Positions 7,377-16,215 of a stretch of 64,000 bases of DNA are shown piece after piece. The notes under the pieces were generated by a model that saw only the letters and a program-made list of their open reading frames with translations, was not told the DNA's origin and did no database searches. Origin of the DNA: DATBLE01 sp963837265. Lineage in GTDB: Bacteria > Actinomycetota > Thermoleophilia > Gaiellales > Gaiellaceae. How positions within the stretch are numbered: the first letter of the stretch is position 1; every line of letters starts with the position of its first letter. The translations under genes and the position numbers were made by a program. The stretch lies in the NCBI GenBank assembly GCA_963837265.1, contig CAWIMQ010000002.1, positions 186,001 to 250,000 on the forward strand, written 5' to 3'.

Positions 7377-7977
7377 ACAGAGCGTGCTGGCGCTGCTGCG
7401 CGGCCTCGTACCGAAGCGGCCACTGACGCCCGGCGAGGCGCTACGCATCGCCGAACTTCAAGCCAATCATCTCCTCCGCTATTTCCAGATCGAGACGGCT
7501 GCCGTGCCGGAGCAGATCGTCAGCGAACTGCCGCGCCTGAGGGTTGTGCGCGAGGACGGCCTTCCCGTCTCGGGCGCTGCTTACTGGAACGGCCGCTACT
7601 GGGTCATCACCGTCAACGCCGACGAGCCCTACTTCAGACAACGCTTCAGCGTCATGCACGAGTTCAAGCACGTCATCGACCACACCACCAAGCAATTCCT
7701 CTACCACGACCGCCCCTTCCAGACCGGCGACCAGCAAGCCGAACGTGTCGCCGACTACTTCGCCGCCTGCCTGCTCATGCCCAAGAAGGTCGTCAAGCGG
7801 CTCTGGTACCAGGGCAACCAGAACATCGTCCAGCTCGCCCAGACGCTCTTCGTCAGCACCCGGGCGCTCCACTTCCGCCTCGACCAGCTCGGCCTCACCG
7901 AACGAACGGGCCGGTGCAGCTGGCCGCCAGCTCGACGGAGTCCATCAATAGCCGCAACCTTTGGAGGTCGCGTGTGA
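7336..7977 (+). CDS. ImmA/IrrE-family metalloprotease (anti-repressor)
   Basis: ATG 7336 follows a strong AAAGGAGG and gives 213 residues. The zinc-protease signature is HEFKH in FSVMHEFKHVIDH (HExxH) with the downstream acidic helix ERVADYFAACLLMP, both diagnostic of the ImmA/IrrE family. It overlaps the XRE repressor gene by 41 bp in another frame and its stop overlaps the recombinase GTG start. The role expected from the family is cleavage of the neighbouring XRE repressor after DNA damage or a cell-cell signal. Confidence 0.85.
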   Translation: MTNHQHQGGAAAREQSVLALLRGLVPKRPLTPGEALRIAELQANHLLRYFQIETAAVPEQIVSELPRLRVVREDGLPVSGAAYWNGRYWVITVNADEPYFRQRFSVMHEFKHVIDHTTKQFLYHDRPFQTGDQQAERVADYFAACLLMPKKVVKRLWYQGNQNIVQLAQTLFVSTRALHFRLDQLGLTERTGRCSWPPARRSPSIAATFGGRV

Positions 7978-8885
7978 CCGAACACACTCAGAGTGAGAAC
8001 GGCACTGCGAGAGCCGTTCTCTACCTTCGCGTTTCAACCAGGGAGCAAGCCCAGCGCGACGGCGACCCGGAGGGCTACTCCATTCCCGCCCAGCGCGAAG
8101 CCTGCAAACGGAAGGCGATTGCTCTAGGAGCGGCCGTCGTCGAAGAGTTCGCCGACCGGGGCGAGAGCGCCCGAAGCTCCCAGAGGCCGCAACTCCAGGC
8201 GCTGCTCACGTACGTGCGGGACAACCCCGTCGAGTACGTGATCGTTCACAAGGTCGACCGGCTCGCCCGTAACCGCGCGGACGATGTCGAGATCACGCTT
8301 GCCATCCGTGCGGCGGGGGCGACACTGATCTCTTGCAGCGAGAACATCGACGAAACACCGTCGGGGTTGCTGCTGCACGGGATCATGAGCTCGATCGCCG
8401 AGTTCTACTCGCGCAACCTCGCCAACGAAGTCATCAAAGGATCGGTCCAGAAGGCGAAGTCCGGCGGCACCGTCGGCAAAGCCCCGCTCGGCTACCTGAA
8501 CGTCCGTCGGCTCGAGAACGGCCGGGAAGTCCGCACTGTCGAACTCGACCCCATACGTGCACCGCTAATCAAGTGGGCTTTCGAGAACTACGCAACCGGC
8601 TCATGGTCGCTCAACCGACTGCTCGCCGAGCTGACCCGGCGCGGTCTCGAATCCACGTCCAGCGCACGAACGTCCACCCAGCCGCTCCAGCGATCCCACC
8701 TGCACAAGTTGCTCCGACACCCCTACTACAAAGGGATCGTCCGCTACCGCGGCGTCGAGTACCCCGGCCGGCATGAACCGCTCGTAACGCCGGAGACGTG
8801 GCAGCGCGTCCAGAACATCCTCAGCGCACACAACCAATCTGGCGAGAAGCAACGGGTCCACCACCACTACCTCAAGGGCTCCGTC
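7974..8885 (+). pseudogene. Large serine recombinase, N-terminal part (interrupted)
   Basis: GTG 7974 overlaps the protease stop (GTGA) and has GGAGG 7 bp upstream. The 304 codons contain the resolvase catalytic domain (AVLYLRVSTREQ, Ser21 the expected nucleophile; HKVDRLARNRADD) and part of the recombinase domain (GKAPLGY, HPYYKG). Reading stops inside an IS3-like insertion after LKGSV. The sequence resumes in exactly the same frame at 10249 with VCGKCG, so the pre-insertion gene can be rebuilt. Large serine recombinases integrate and excise mobile elements, so this element is probably trapped. Confidence 0.9.
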
Positions 8886-8926
8886 CGCCGGCCCCGGTTC
8901 ACCGGACACTGTGGTGGACAGGCTGA

Positions 8927-9817
8927 TCATGCCGCGGCGGCCGCCTGAGCGCGCAGGTGGTCGCGTGCCTCGGTCGGCGTCCGGTAGTCGTGGCGTTCGA
9001 TCAGCCAGTGCTGGTTGTAGGTGCGGCCGAAGGCGCGGACGGCGGTGCGGAGCTCGTCGAGGGTGTCGAAGCGCTCGATCCAGAGCAGCTGCTCTTTGAG
9101 TGTCTGGATCGCTTTCTCGGCGACGCCGTTCGTCTCGGGCTCGTAGTGGAAGGCGGGCGAGCGGGCGATGCCGAGATGAGTGATCTCGGCCTGGTAGTGG
9201 TCGCTGCGGAAGCAGGAGCCGCCGTCGTAGCGGAGCGCCAGACCGGAGGCGACGGCCTGTTCGACCGAGCCGAAGCGCTCGGTGCAGACCTCGCGCAAAA
9301 GGTCGGCGGCAGCGAAGCGGTCCATCCGTCGGGCGGCGTCGTACCAGACCTCGTTCGAGCCGTGGTCGACGATCACGAACACCGCGCAGCGACCCTCTTC
9401 TCGCGTCCAGGCCTCGGTCGCGTCGGTTGCCCAGAGCGTGTCCGGCACCGAGACGGTGATCGTGCCCTCGTGCAGGCGTGCGGCCCGCTTGCGCACCTGC
9501 GGCGTCGGCGCGAGCAGCCCGGCCTCGCGGGTCAGCCTGAGCACGCGCTTGCGGCTGGTGCGGATCCCGCGCTGGCGGCGCAGCCGCGCCCACACCTTCC
9601 GGTGGCCCTCGCCGACAAACGGCGAGGCCTCCAGGTCGTGGCGGATCTCGGTCAGCAGCGCCGTGTCGGGCAGCGCCCCGACCGGTCCGGGGCGGCGGCG
9701 AGCAGGCATCTCCACGGCCGAGGCGCTCCAGCGGCGGCGTTGCTCCTGCGCCGCCGACCGGGACACGCCCGCCACCCGACAGACCGTCTGCAACGGCGCC
9801 GGCAGCTCCGCGCTCAC
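8927..9817 (-). CDS. IS3-like transposase, OrfB (DDE integrase core)
   Basis: The 296-residue protein has a GTG start overlapping the OrfA stop (GTGA). It contains an HTH_21-like N-terminus and an rve-type DDE core: first Asp in LWATDATEAW, second in RYDGGSCFRSD, Glu in NGVAEKAIQTLKEQ. It catalyses cut-and-paste or copy-out transposition of the element. In classical IS3 elements OrfA and OrfB are joined by -1 frameshifting; here a 4-bp overlap would also allow coupled translation. Confidence 0.85.
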   Translation of the reverse strand: MSAELPAPLQTVCRVAGVSRSAAQEQRRRWSASAVEMPARRRPGPVGALPDTALLTEIRHDLEASPFVGEGHRKVWARLRRQRGIRTSRKRVLRLTREAGLLAPTPQVRKRAARLHEGTITVSVPDTLWATDATEAWTREEGRCAVFVIVDHGSNEVWYDAARRMDRFAAADLLREVCTERFGSVEQAVASGLALRYDGGSCFRSDHYQAEITHLGIARSPAFHYEPETNGVAEKAIQTLKEQLLWIERFDTLDELRTAVRAFGRTYNQHWLIERHDYRTPTEARDHLRAQAAAAA

Positions 9818-10191
9818 CTCGAGCGCCTCGGCGACTGAGGGTGCCCCTTCTTCTCCAACAGCGCCCGCAGGATGTCGACCTCCAACTGCAGCTCGCCGAC
9901 CTTGCGCTGCGCGTCGAGCAGACGCCGATCGCCCTCCAGCGCCGGCCGCGACTTCAGACCCTCACGGCCCGCCACGAGGAACTCCTCCCGCCAGCCGGCG
10001 ATCCGGCCCGCCGGCTGCCCCGTTTCCCGCGCCAACAGATCCAACGACTCCCCACACAAGAGACGCAGCACCACCTGCTCCTTGCGGCGCGCGCTCCAGC
10101 GCACCTCCCGGCTCGCCTCCGGCTCGCCGCTCGGCACGCCGGAGCGCGACTCCTCCACTGCCTCCATCCCAACCTCCTGAACTCCCGACAT
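9814..10191 (-). CDS. IS3-like transposase, OrfA (helix-turn-helix)
   Basis: The 125-residue protein has a helix-turn-helix (RRKEQVVLRLLCGESLDLLA, then GRIAGWREEFL) and a C-terminal leucine-zipper-like coiled coil (LDAQRKVGELQLEVDILRAL) as expected of IS3 OrfA. It recognises the terminal repeats. It is translated just ahead of OrfB within the same element. Confidence 0.8.
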   Translation of the reverse strand: MSGVQEVGMEAVEESRSGVPSGEPEASREVRWSARRKEQVVLRLLCGESLDLLARETGQPAGRIAGWREEFLVAGREGLKSRPALEGDRRLLDAQRKVGELQLEVDILRALLEKKGHPQSPRRSR

Positions 10192-10248
10192 CGCGACCTC
10201 CTCGGTCTAATCGGGTGTCCGGACGGAACCGGGTGCGCGGGATCCGTC

Positions 10249-10932
10249 GTCTGCGGCAAATGCGGAAGCAGACTCCTGATTACGAACGCTCGCAGCCGCT
10301 CCGGACGCATCTACCCCTACTTCGTATGCGCCGGTCGCCACCAAAAACGCACCGACTGCACCTTCAAAGCCGCCCTCATCGAATCAGTCGAGCGCAAGGT
10401 CGAAGCGCACTACGCGCTCCACGGACTGAAGCGAGACGAACGCGACGCCCTCGAAGCCATCCTGGCCGAAGAGTTCGCCAAGTTCAGGGAGCAGGCCGTC
10501 GCCGAACGCCGGACACTCGAAAGGCGACAGAAGCGCCTGCTTGCCGAACGAGCCAAACTCCTTCAAGCCCACTACGCGGGCGCCGTGCCACTCGATCAAC
10601 TCAAAAGCGAGCAAGACCGCATACGCGGCCAGCTCGATGAAATCAAGCAGCGGCTCGCCGCTACTGAGGGACATCACGCCTTCATCGAAGCGAACCTCAC
10701 CGGCACCCTCGACCTCATCACCGACGTACAGGCGACGTATCTGGCGGCACCGCGGAGCGTCCGCCGACAACTGAACCAAGCACTTTTCACCCGCATCCGT
10801 ATCGAGGACGGCGGTGACGTTCAGAGCGACCTCGCCGAACCTTTCAAGACCCTGCTGAGCCCGCTGGTGAAAGCTCTCGCGCAGCCGAGTGAGGCGTCGC
10901 TACCCGAACCTGATTGGCAGGCCTGGGATGCG
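10249..10932 (+). pseudogene. Large serine recombinase, C-terminal part
   Basis: Continuation of the 7974 gene. It starts with the zinc ribbon (CGKCGSRLL ... YFVCAGRHQKRTDC), followed by a long coiled coil (ERRTLERRQKRLLAERAKLL) typical of large serine recombinases. It is cut by an IS1634-family element at 10933. Across the GATGC target repeat the frame would run on as WDASFNENTHKEDL without a stop until 13099, through the tRNA-Tyr terminator and gene. The original C-terminus was therefore probably lost or changed at the integration junction. Confidence 0.85.
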
Positions 10933-12898
10933 CGGAGTTCCGCAGTTGATGGGCATTTGAGGGCGGTTTCGGGGTCGGGTTTGGCTTTGTAGAGCCAAAT
11001 CGGTGTGTCCGCGGGCGCGGAAACGTGGGCACACGCTTGGTCGGTGTCAGCGGTTTGTCGTCCGGTGTTGCTCCTAGAGTGGTGGGCATGTATTTGCGGA
11101 CGACGCAGCGGCGGCGGAAGGACGGCTCGATCGTCCGCTATCTGCAGCTGGCGCACAACCGGCGCGCGGTTGGGGTGACGCGGGCGGAGGTGCTGCTGAA
11201 CCTCGGCCGCGAGGACGAGCTCGATGTTGAGGGGCTGCGCCGGTTGGCGCGCTCGATCCGCCGCTACACCGACCCGGGCGCCGAGGACGGCGGTCGGATC
11301 GAGCCGGCCGAGGGGCTTGAGGTGGTCGGCTCGCGCCCGCTCGGCGGCGCCTGGCTGTTGGATGCGTTGTGGCGGCGGCTGCGGATCGCGGAGACGCTCG
11401 CTGAGCTGCTCGGCGCGCGCCGGTTCGCGACCGATGTCGAGCGGGTGCTGTTCGCGCTGGTCGCGAATCGGGCGCTTGCGCCTTGCTCGAAGCTGGCCGC
11501 GGCCGAGTGGGTCTGCGAGGACGTGGCGATCCCGGGGCTCGAGCGGATGGACGACGATCAGGCCTACCGCGCGCTCGACCTGCTGGTCGAGGCCGACGCG
11601 GAGGCGAAGCTGCAGGAGGCGGTCTTCTTCGCCTGCGCCGACCTCTTGAATCTCGAGGTTGATCTGCTCTTCTTCGACACCACCTCGACCTATTTCGAGG
11701 CCGAGCCCGACAGTGCCGCCGATGGCGAGGCGGAGCAGGCGCCCTTCCGGGCGCTCGGCCACTCGAAGGACCACCGGCCCGACCTGCCGCAGGTCGTGAT
11801 CGGGCTGGCGGTCACCCGCGAGGGGATCCCGGTGCGGGTCTGGGTCTGGCCCGGCAACACCAACGACCAGACCGTGATCAGCGAGGTGAAAGACGACCTG
11901 CGCGGCTGGCGGCTCGGCCGCTGCGTCTGGGTCGTCGACCGCGGCTTCTCCTCCGATGCCAACCTGCGCTACCTGACCCGCGGCGGCGGCCACTGGATCG
12001 CCGGCGAGCGGATGCGCGACGGCTCCCCCAACGCCCAGGCCGCGCTCGCCCGTCCCGGCCGCTACCAGAGCGTGCGCGACAACCTGCGCGTCAAGGACGT
12101 CCGGATCGGCGCCGGCGACAGCCAGAAGCGGTTCGCCGTCTGCCACAACCCGGCCGAGGCCGCCCGCGACAAGGCCGAGCGCGACGCCCAGCTCGCCCGG
12201 CTCGAGGCCGAGCTGGAACGGATCGAAGCCGGCCGGCGCAAGGCGAAGACCGACAAGCAACGGGCAGCGCACACGCGCGCCGAGTGCGCCCTGCGCGACC
12301 ACCCGACCCTCTCCCGCTACCTGCGCCAGACCGCGAGCGGTCGCCTCCAGGTCGACCGTCGCAAGGTCACGGCCGAGCAGCGCCTGGACGGCAAGTACCT
12401 GCTCTCCTCCTCCGACCCCGATCTCACCGCAGAGGAGATCGCACTCGGCTACAAGAACCTGCGCGAGGCCGAGCGCTCCTTCCGCGACCTGAAGACCACA
12501 TTGGAGCTGCGCCCCGTCTTCCACCGGCTCGAACACCGCATCCGCGCCCACGTCATCGTCTGCTGGCTCGCCCTCCTGCTGATCCGGATCGCCGAACGCC
12601 AAAGCGGCCAGAGCTGGCGGCGCATCACCACCGAGCTCCAACGCCTCCACCAGGTCACCCTGCAAGGCCCCGCCGGCACCGTCCAGCAGACCACCCGGCC
12701 GACCGACGCCCAGCACGCCATCCTCACGGGGCTCGAGGTCGAGCCGCCGCCCCGGATCACCGCGCTCGAACCAGCCTGACGCCCCTCTCACCGCCCGCCA
12801 GCTGTAGGCACACGGCTGCCACGCCCCCTGGACGCAAAAATCCCTGCTAACACCCGTTTTCTATGCCGGATGCGCGCCCATCAACTGCGGAACTCGGG
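10933..12898 (+). mobile_element. IS1634-family element, copy A
   Basis: 1966 bp from CGGAGTTCCGCAG to its inverse CTGCGGAACTCGGG, with a 20-bp perfect inverted repeat core (GAGTTCCGCAGTTGATGGGC). The 5-bp target repeat GATGC (10927-10931 and 12899-12903) flanks it, with one extra base at the left end. It is identical in size and transposase to copies B, C and D in this window and in the same orientation as B. Confidence 0.9.
11088..12779 (+). CDS. IS1634-family transposase (copy A)
   Basis: The 563-residue protein starts MYLRTTQRRRKDG. DDE catalytic features are visible: first Asp in LLFFDTTSTYFE, second in VWVVDRGFSS, and the Y-R-E-K-type signature in the helix YKNLREAERSFRDLKTT. A coiled coil (AERDAQLARLEAELERIEAG) separates the second and third acidic residues. 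It acts in transposition of the element. A long antisense frame over the same DNA is a codon-bias shadow. Confidence 0.9.
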   Translation: MYLRTTQRRRKDGSIVRYLQLAHNRRAVGVTRAEVLLNLGREDELDVEGLRRLARSIRRYTDPGAEDGGRIEPAEGLEVVGSRPLGGAWLLDALWRRLRIAETLAELLGARRFATDVERVLFALVANRALAPCSKLAAAEWVCEDVAIPGLERMDDDQAYRALDLLVEADAEAKLQEAVFFACADLLNLEVDLLFFDTTSTYFEAEPDSAADGEAEQAPFRALGHSKDHRPDLPQVVIGLAVTREGIPVRVWVWPGNTNDQTVISEVKDDLRGWRLGRCVWVVDRGFSSDANLRYLTRGGGHWIAGERMRDGSPNAQAALARPGRYQSVRDNLRVKDVRIGAGDSQKRFAVCHNPAEAARDKAERDAQLARLEAELERIEAGRRKAKTDKQRAAHTRAECALRDHPTLSRYLRQTASGRLQVDRRKVTAEQRLDGKYLLSSSDPDLTAEEIALGYKNLREAERSFRDLKTTLELRPVFHRLEHRIRAHVIVCWLALLLIRIAERQSGQSWRRITTELQRLHQVTLQGPAGTVQQTTRPTDAQHAILTGLEVEPPPRITALEPA

Positions 12899-12917
12899 GA
12901 TGCCTCCTTCAACGAAA

Positions 12918-12945
12918 ACACCCACAAGGAAGACCTCGTGGGTGT
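12918..12945 (-). terminator. Terminator of tRNA-Tyr
   Basis: ACACCCAC (12918-12925) and GTGGGTGT (12938-12945) form an 8-bp stem. Read leftward (minus strand) it is followed by GTTTTCGTT. It lies 51 bp past the 3' end of the leftward tRNA-Tyr gene, so it is the natural terminator of that gene and marks DNA of chromosomal origin. Confidence 0.7.
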
Positions 12946-12995
12946 CGGTGGGACCACACGACCTCAGGGAGGCCGTGGTTTGACTTACGAACTTT

Positions 12996-13080
12996 TGGTG
13001 GGGGCGGGAGGATTCGAACCTCCGAAGGCAGAGCCAACGGGTTTACAGCCCGTCCCCTTTGGCCGCTCGGGAACACCCCC
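12996..13080 (-). tRNA. tRNA-Tyr (anticodon GTA)
   Basis: The 85-nt class II tRNA has acceptor stem GGGGGTG/CGCCCCC, D-arm CCCGAGCGGCCAAAGGG, anticodon loop CTGTAAA (GTA), long variable arm TGGCTCTGCCTTC, T-arm GGAGG TTCGAAT CCTCC, and encoded CCA. The fold is complete. Its 3' end faces the broken integrative element at 1-12.9 kb. Confidence 0.93.
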
Positions 13081-13118
13081 TCGGGGAGCGGCATTGTAGC
13101 CCGGTCGGGCGGCCGGGG

Positions 13119-13694
13119 TTACGCGCCGTCGGCCGTGCCCTGAGGCCGGAAGCCCGCGAGGATCTGCGCGATGCGCGAGCGCACGTCCTCCGGCGGGAAC
13201 GTGACGTTCCGCAGCGGGCTCGCGAGCGGGTCGTCGAGCAGCCGCGCGCAGGCGACGGCCGAGGCAGGGTCGAGGGCGAGCCGGTCGTCGGCGAGCTCGG
13301 CGGCGAGGTTCTCGAGCTCCCGCGCTGCGGCGTGAGCCCGCCCGGTCGCGTCCAGGTCGGGCCTGCTGAGCAGCGAGTGGATCGACGCCGCGAGCGCGTG
13401 CCGGCTCCGCATCGTCGCCGCCTCCTCCGCGCGCCTGCGCACGGCCGGGATCACGTAGGCGTCCCGCTCGAAGACGAGCCTGTCGAGCAGGTCCCAGTGT
13501 CGCGACGCGGAGCGCACGCAGAGGAAGAGCTCGAAGATCCCGCCGAAGAGGAGCGGCACCGCGAGCGCAGGGTGGAGCCGGCTCGCGCCGAGCGCGAGCC
13601 CGAAGGCGGCGACGGCGAGGCCGAGGTGCTGCCGCGTCTCGACCCGCAGCTCTCGAAGCCGGGCTCCGGCGTACTCCACTTCCCGTGCGACCAT
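13119..13694 (-). CDS. Membrane protein of unknown function
   Basis: The 191-residue protein has a GTG-free ATG start at 13694. Residues about 25-60 hold two hydrophobic helices (LGLAVAAFGLALGASRL, ALAVPLLFGGIFELFLCV), and the rest is a soluble helical domain rich in Ala, Arg and Glu. No family is recognised. It is read toward the tRNA-Tyr gene and appears to be ordinary chromosomal DNA between the two integration sites. Confidence 0.65.
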   Translation of the reverse strand: MVAREVEYAGARLRELRVETRQHLGLAVAAFGLALGASRLHPALAVPLLFGGIFELFLCVRSASRHWDLLDRLVFERDAYVIPAVRRRAEEAATMRSRHALAASIHSLLSRPDLDATGRAHAAARELENLAAELADDRLALDPASAVACARLLDDPLASPLRNVTFPPEDVRSRIAQILAGFRPQGTADGA

Positions 13695-13805
13695 GGCCCG
13701 AGTGTGCGGTCCGGAGCCGACGGACGCATCGGTGCCGAGCCGTAGCCCGGACGCGGGTTTTTCCCGAGCAGGCGGGCTGATGCGGACGCGATCTTCCGGC
13801 CGCGG

Positions 13806-14342
13806 CTAGAGCTCGCCCGGGGGCGCGAAGCGGTAGAAGACCCGACCGATCTTGCCGAGGACACCCGGCACGAAGTCCTCCAGCGCACGTGCGCTCTCCA
13901 GGCCGCCGAGGCTCACGGGCTCGTAGCCGGCGTCCCGGATCAGCTGCTCGGTCACCTCCCGCGCGTGGTCGTCGGCGGCGTAGAGGCAGCCCGGCCGCGT
14001 GCGCTGCTCGCCGATCCGGTCGTACAGGGCGGCGAAGTTGGCGTTGAACGCCTTGGCCACCGGGCCGTTCGTATGCGCCTTCACCTCGTGCGCGAACGAC
14101 TCGTGCTCGTCGTTGCGCCCCGCGAACGCGTTGGCGCTGTCGATCGCGACCTTGCCCTCGAGCCCGGTCACCTCGGCAAGAGCGGCGGAGATCGAGCCCG
14201 ATGGAACGGCGACGAGCACGACGTCTGCATCCGAGGCGTCGCCGCCGCCACGCCCCAGCATCGTCACGGTATGACCCGCCTGCTCCCAGAGACGCGCGAG
14301 CCCTCCACCGATGTTCCCCCTTCCGATCGTCGTGATCTTCAT
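13806..14342 (-). CDS. NADPH-dependent F420 reductase-like protein
   Basis: The 178-residue protein starts MKITTIGRGNIGGGLARLWE, a Rossmann dinucleotide-binding glycine motif (GxGxxG-like). DVVLVAVPSG and KVAIDSANAF segments follow, typical of COG2085 proteins (F420H2:NADP oxidoreductase-like). The family transfers hydride between F420 and NADP, or is a related oxidoreductase. F420 use fits an actinobacterial host. The gene stands alone upstream of tRNA-Thr on the opposite strand. Confidence 0.75.
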   Translation of the reverse strand: MKITTIGRGNIGGGLARLWEQAGHTVTMLGRGGGDASDADVVLVAVPSGSISAALAEVTGLEGKVAIDSANAFAGRNDEHESFAHEVKAHTNGPVAKAFNANFAALYDRIGEQRTRPGCLYAADDHAREVTEQLIRDAGYEPVSLGGLESARALEDFVPGVLGKIGRVFYRFAPPGEL

Positions 14343-14553
14343 CTCGAGCGGCTCCTTTCGACGAGTGGGCGGTCACGGGCTCGAAACTTGATCGAGCAAG
14401 CTTCTATTCCCACCGAGGCCCCGGCCGAACCGGCGAGGTGCTGCTGTGGCGCGGGTCTCCAGGGCCGTCCGGCGACCTGTTCGGATGGCCGCGCTCGCAT
14501 CGAACCGCCGGGCGGGGGAGGCACCGGCTGAACCGGCTAGAGTGAATGCTTCT

Positions 14554-14626
14554 GCCCTCTTAGCTCAGTTGGTAGAGCACCTCCATGGTAAGGAGGGGGT
14601 CGACGGTTCGAGTCCGTCAGAGGGCT
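14554..14626 (+). tRNA. tRNA-Thr (anticodon GGT), island integration site
   Basis: The 73-nt tRNA has acceptor GCCCTCT/AGAGGGC, D-arm GCTCAGTTGGTAGAGC, anticodon stem CCTCC/GGAGG with loop ATGGTAA (GGT, 14587-14589), and T-arm GACGG TTCGAGT CCGTC. CCA is not encoded. The last 42 bases, starting exactly at the anticodon loop, recur at 36372 and imperfectly at 32756, so this gene is the attachment site of the island to its right. Confidence 0.94.
14585..14626 (+). repeat. attL: 42-bp direct repeat within tRNA-Thr
   Basis: From the first base of the anticodon loop to the last base of the tRNA, 42 bp are identical to 36372-36413 and nearly identical to 32756-32796, all in direct orientation. Integration into the 3' half of a tRNA gene by a tyrosine recombinase leaves exactly this signature. 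Confidence 0.88.
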
Positions 14627-14645
14627 TCGCGAAGTTCCTGCTTAG

Positions 14646-16214
14646 AGGCTGTTGCACAAAGTCTCGGAGCGGGGCTCTTCTATTGCTGGGGCCGCACCTT
14701 CCCGCGGCGGTCAGTCGAAAGGTGGGGCGGCGTGGCCTGGCGAGCGGGTCAGCTGATCAGTGCCAGCGGCTTCGGGCGCGCCGCCTGCGTCTCGGCGAGG
14801 CCGGCACGCCACAGCTTGAGCAGGTTGTGGGTGGCGGCGATCAGCTTCCATTCGGCTTGGCAGGCGCGTAAGCCTCGGCGTTGGAAGCGGTCGATCCGGC
14901 GGAGGTACTTGGTGTTGGCGAAGACCGGCTCGACGATCTGTTGCCGACGTCGGTAGAGCGCTTGCCCCTCGGGAGTGTCGAGGATCGCTTCGATCCGATC
15001 GGCTTCGTCGCCCTGGCGAGGGCCGAGAGTGCGTGGCTTGCTGCGTTTGCGGTTCTTGGCCGGGATCAGCACCTCGATCTGTCGCGCTCGGACTTCGCGT
15101 ATCTGCGACCTGTTCCAGTAGCCGCCGTCTGCGAGGACGGTGCCAATGGGCTCCTCGATGCCCGCGCGGACGAGCTCGCCGGCGGCGCGGGTGACCATCG
15201 GTGCGAGTTGGTTGCTGTCGTTGACCGACTGAGCGACCTGCGCGGCGAGGATGATCTGCTTCGGGCTCGCGACAACCTGGACGTTGTAGCCCTGCACCGA
15301 TCTCCCGCCGATGCGCTTCATCATGCGTGTGTCGGGGTCGGTCGTGTTCATCCGTCGCTTGGCCAGCGACTCGGGATCGGGCGGGGTCGGTTTGCGCCCG
15401 GTGAGCTTGCGGCCATGCTCGGCCTCCCACTCGGCCCGCCAGGCAAGGTTTGCCTGGTAGCTCGCCTGAGCGCCGGCCTCCTCCCGCTCGAGTTCCTCGC
15501 GGCAGCGGCGAAGCCGTTCACGACGCGAGCCGCGATCAGCAAGCGCCGCAGGCAACTCATCGCCACGCGCCTCCCCGAACAGCTCCTCCTCGGCAGCGTC
15601 CGCCTGGGCGGCCTGCTCGAGCATCGCGTCGACCTCCTCCCGAATCGACGCATACGTCCGCGTCGCAGCAGGCGACGCGCTCCCCGAGAGCAGGCTCCCG
15701 TCCAGGGCGACCAGACCGACCGACACCAACCCCGCCCGCGCGCACAGCGCCAACACCTGCGTGAAAGTCGCCGCCAGCGCCTGCTCATGGCGAGCGCGGA
15801 AGCGCGCGATCGTCGCATGATCCGGGAGTCGGTTCGCGGCGAGCACGCGAAACGCGACGTCCTCGCGGCAGCGCCGCTCGATCCGCCGCGAGGAGCGCTC
15901 CCCGACGGCGTAGGCGTAGAGCAGCAGCGCAACCATCATCGCCGGCTCGAACGCCGCCCGACCCCAGCCATCCTTCCGGTAGGCGCCGTAGAAGGCGCTC
16001 AGATCGATTTCCTCGACCGCGTCCAGCACGAACCAGGCGAGGTGATCCCGGGGCAGCCACTCGCGCAAGCTCGGCGGCAGAAGCAGCTCTTGCTCGCGGT
16101 CACAGGGAAGGAAGTTCTGGGGCACCGTCGACCTCCCGTAATCGAAGACGGTGCCATCGTCTCGACCCCTTCGGACGACAAACCCCGGTCAAGACCGGGT
16201 TTGTGCGACAGCCT
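14646..16214 (-). mobile_element. IS1182-family insertion sequence
   Basis: 1569 bp bounded by inverted repeats AGGCTGTTGCACAAA (left) and AGGCTGTCGCACAAA (right, inverted; one mismatch). The 5-bp target repeat CTTAG occurs at 14641-14645 and 16215-16219. The target includes the stop codon of the integrase C-terminal half (TAA within CTTAG), so the insertion did not change that protein. Confidence 0.88.
14749..16125 (-). CDS. IS1182-family transposase
   Basis: The 458-residue protein opens with the typical InsH-like N-terminal domain (LLLPPSLREWLPRDHLAWFV, GYGAYRKDGWGRAAFEPAMM-type region). DDE-type features follow: VALDGSLLSG, TVLADGGYWN, and IVEPVFANTKYLRRIDRFQR near the C-terminus. It is full length for the family and appears intact. 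It catalyses movement of the surrounding element. Confidence 0.88.
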   Translation of the reverse strand: MPQNFLPCDREQELLLPPSLREWLPRDHLAWFVLDAVEEIDLSAFYGAYRKDGWGRAAFEPAMMVALLLYAYAVGERSSRRIERRCREDVAFRVLAANRLPDHATIARFRARHEQALAATFTQVLALCARAGLVSVGLVALDGSLLSGSASPAATRTYASIREEVDAMLEQAAQADAAEEELFGEARGDELPAALADRGSRRERLRRCREELEREEAGAQASYQANLAWRAEWEAEHGRKLTGRKPTPPDPESLAKRRMNTTDPDTRMMKRIGGRSVQGYNVQVVASPKQIILAAQVAQSVNDSNQLAPMVTRAAGELVRAGIEEPIGTVLADGGYWNRSQIREVRARQIEVLIPAKNRKRSKPRTLGPRQGDEADRIEAILDTPEGQALYRRRQQIVEPVFANTKYLRRIDRFQRRGLRACQAEWKLIAATHNLLKLWRAGLAETQAARPKPLALIS

Positions 16215-16215
16215 C

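Larger units (their letters stand above)
8886..10242 (-). mobile_element. IS3-like insertion sequence inside the recombinase
   Basis: About 1357 bp flanked by a 6-bp direct repeat TCCGTC (8880-8885 and 10243-10248). The imperfect terminal inverted repeats share CCCGGTTC and CCGGACAC blocks. It carries two overlapping minus-strand transposase ORFs. Removing it plus one TCCGTC restores the recombinase reading frame exactly, which fixes the ends. Confidence 0.85.

Noticed and set aside
10821..12791. Long antisense ORFs of more than 580 codons over each IS1634 copy (also 16524-18590, 28666-30435, 30505-32382)
   Set aside because: They are exact antisense of the transposase, rich in Gly/Ala/Asp/Val repeats without domains, and arise from GC-rich codon bias.
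12985..14376. 463-codon minus-strand frame
   Set aside because: Arg-rich low-complexity translation overlapping tRNA-Tyr and two real genes in another frame.
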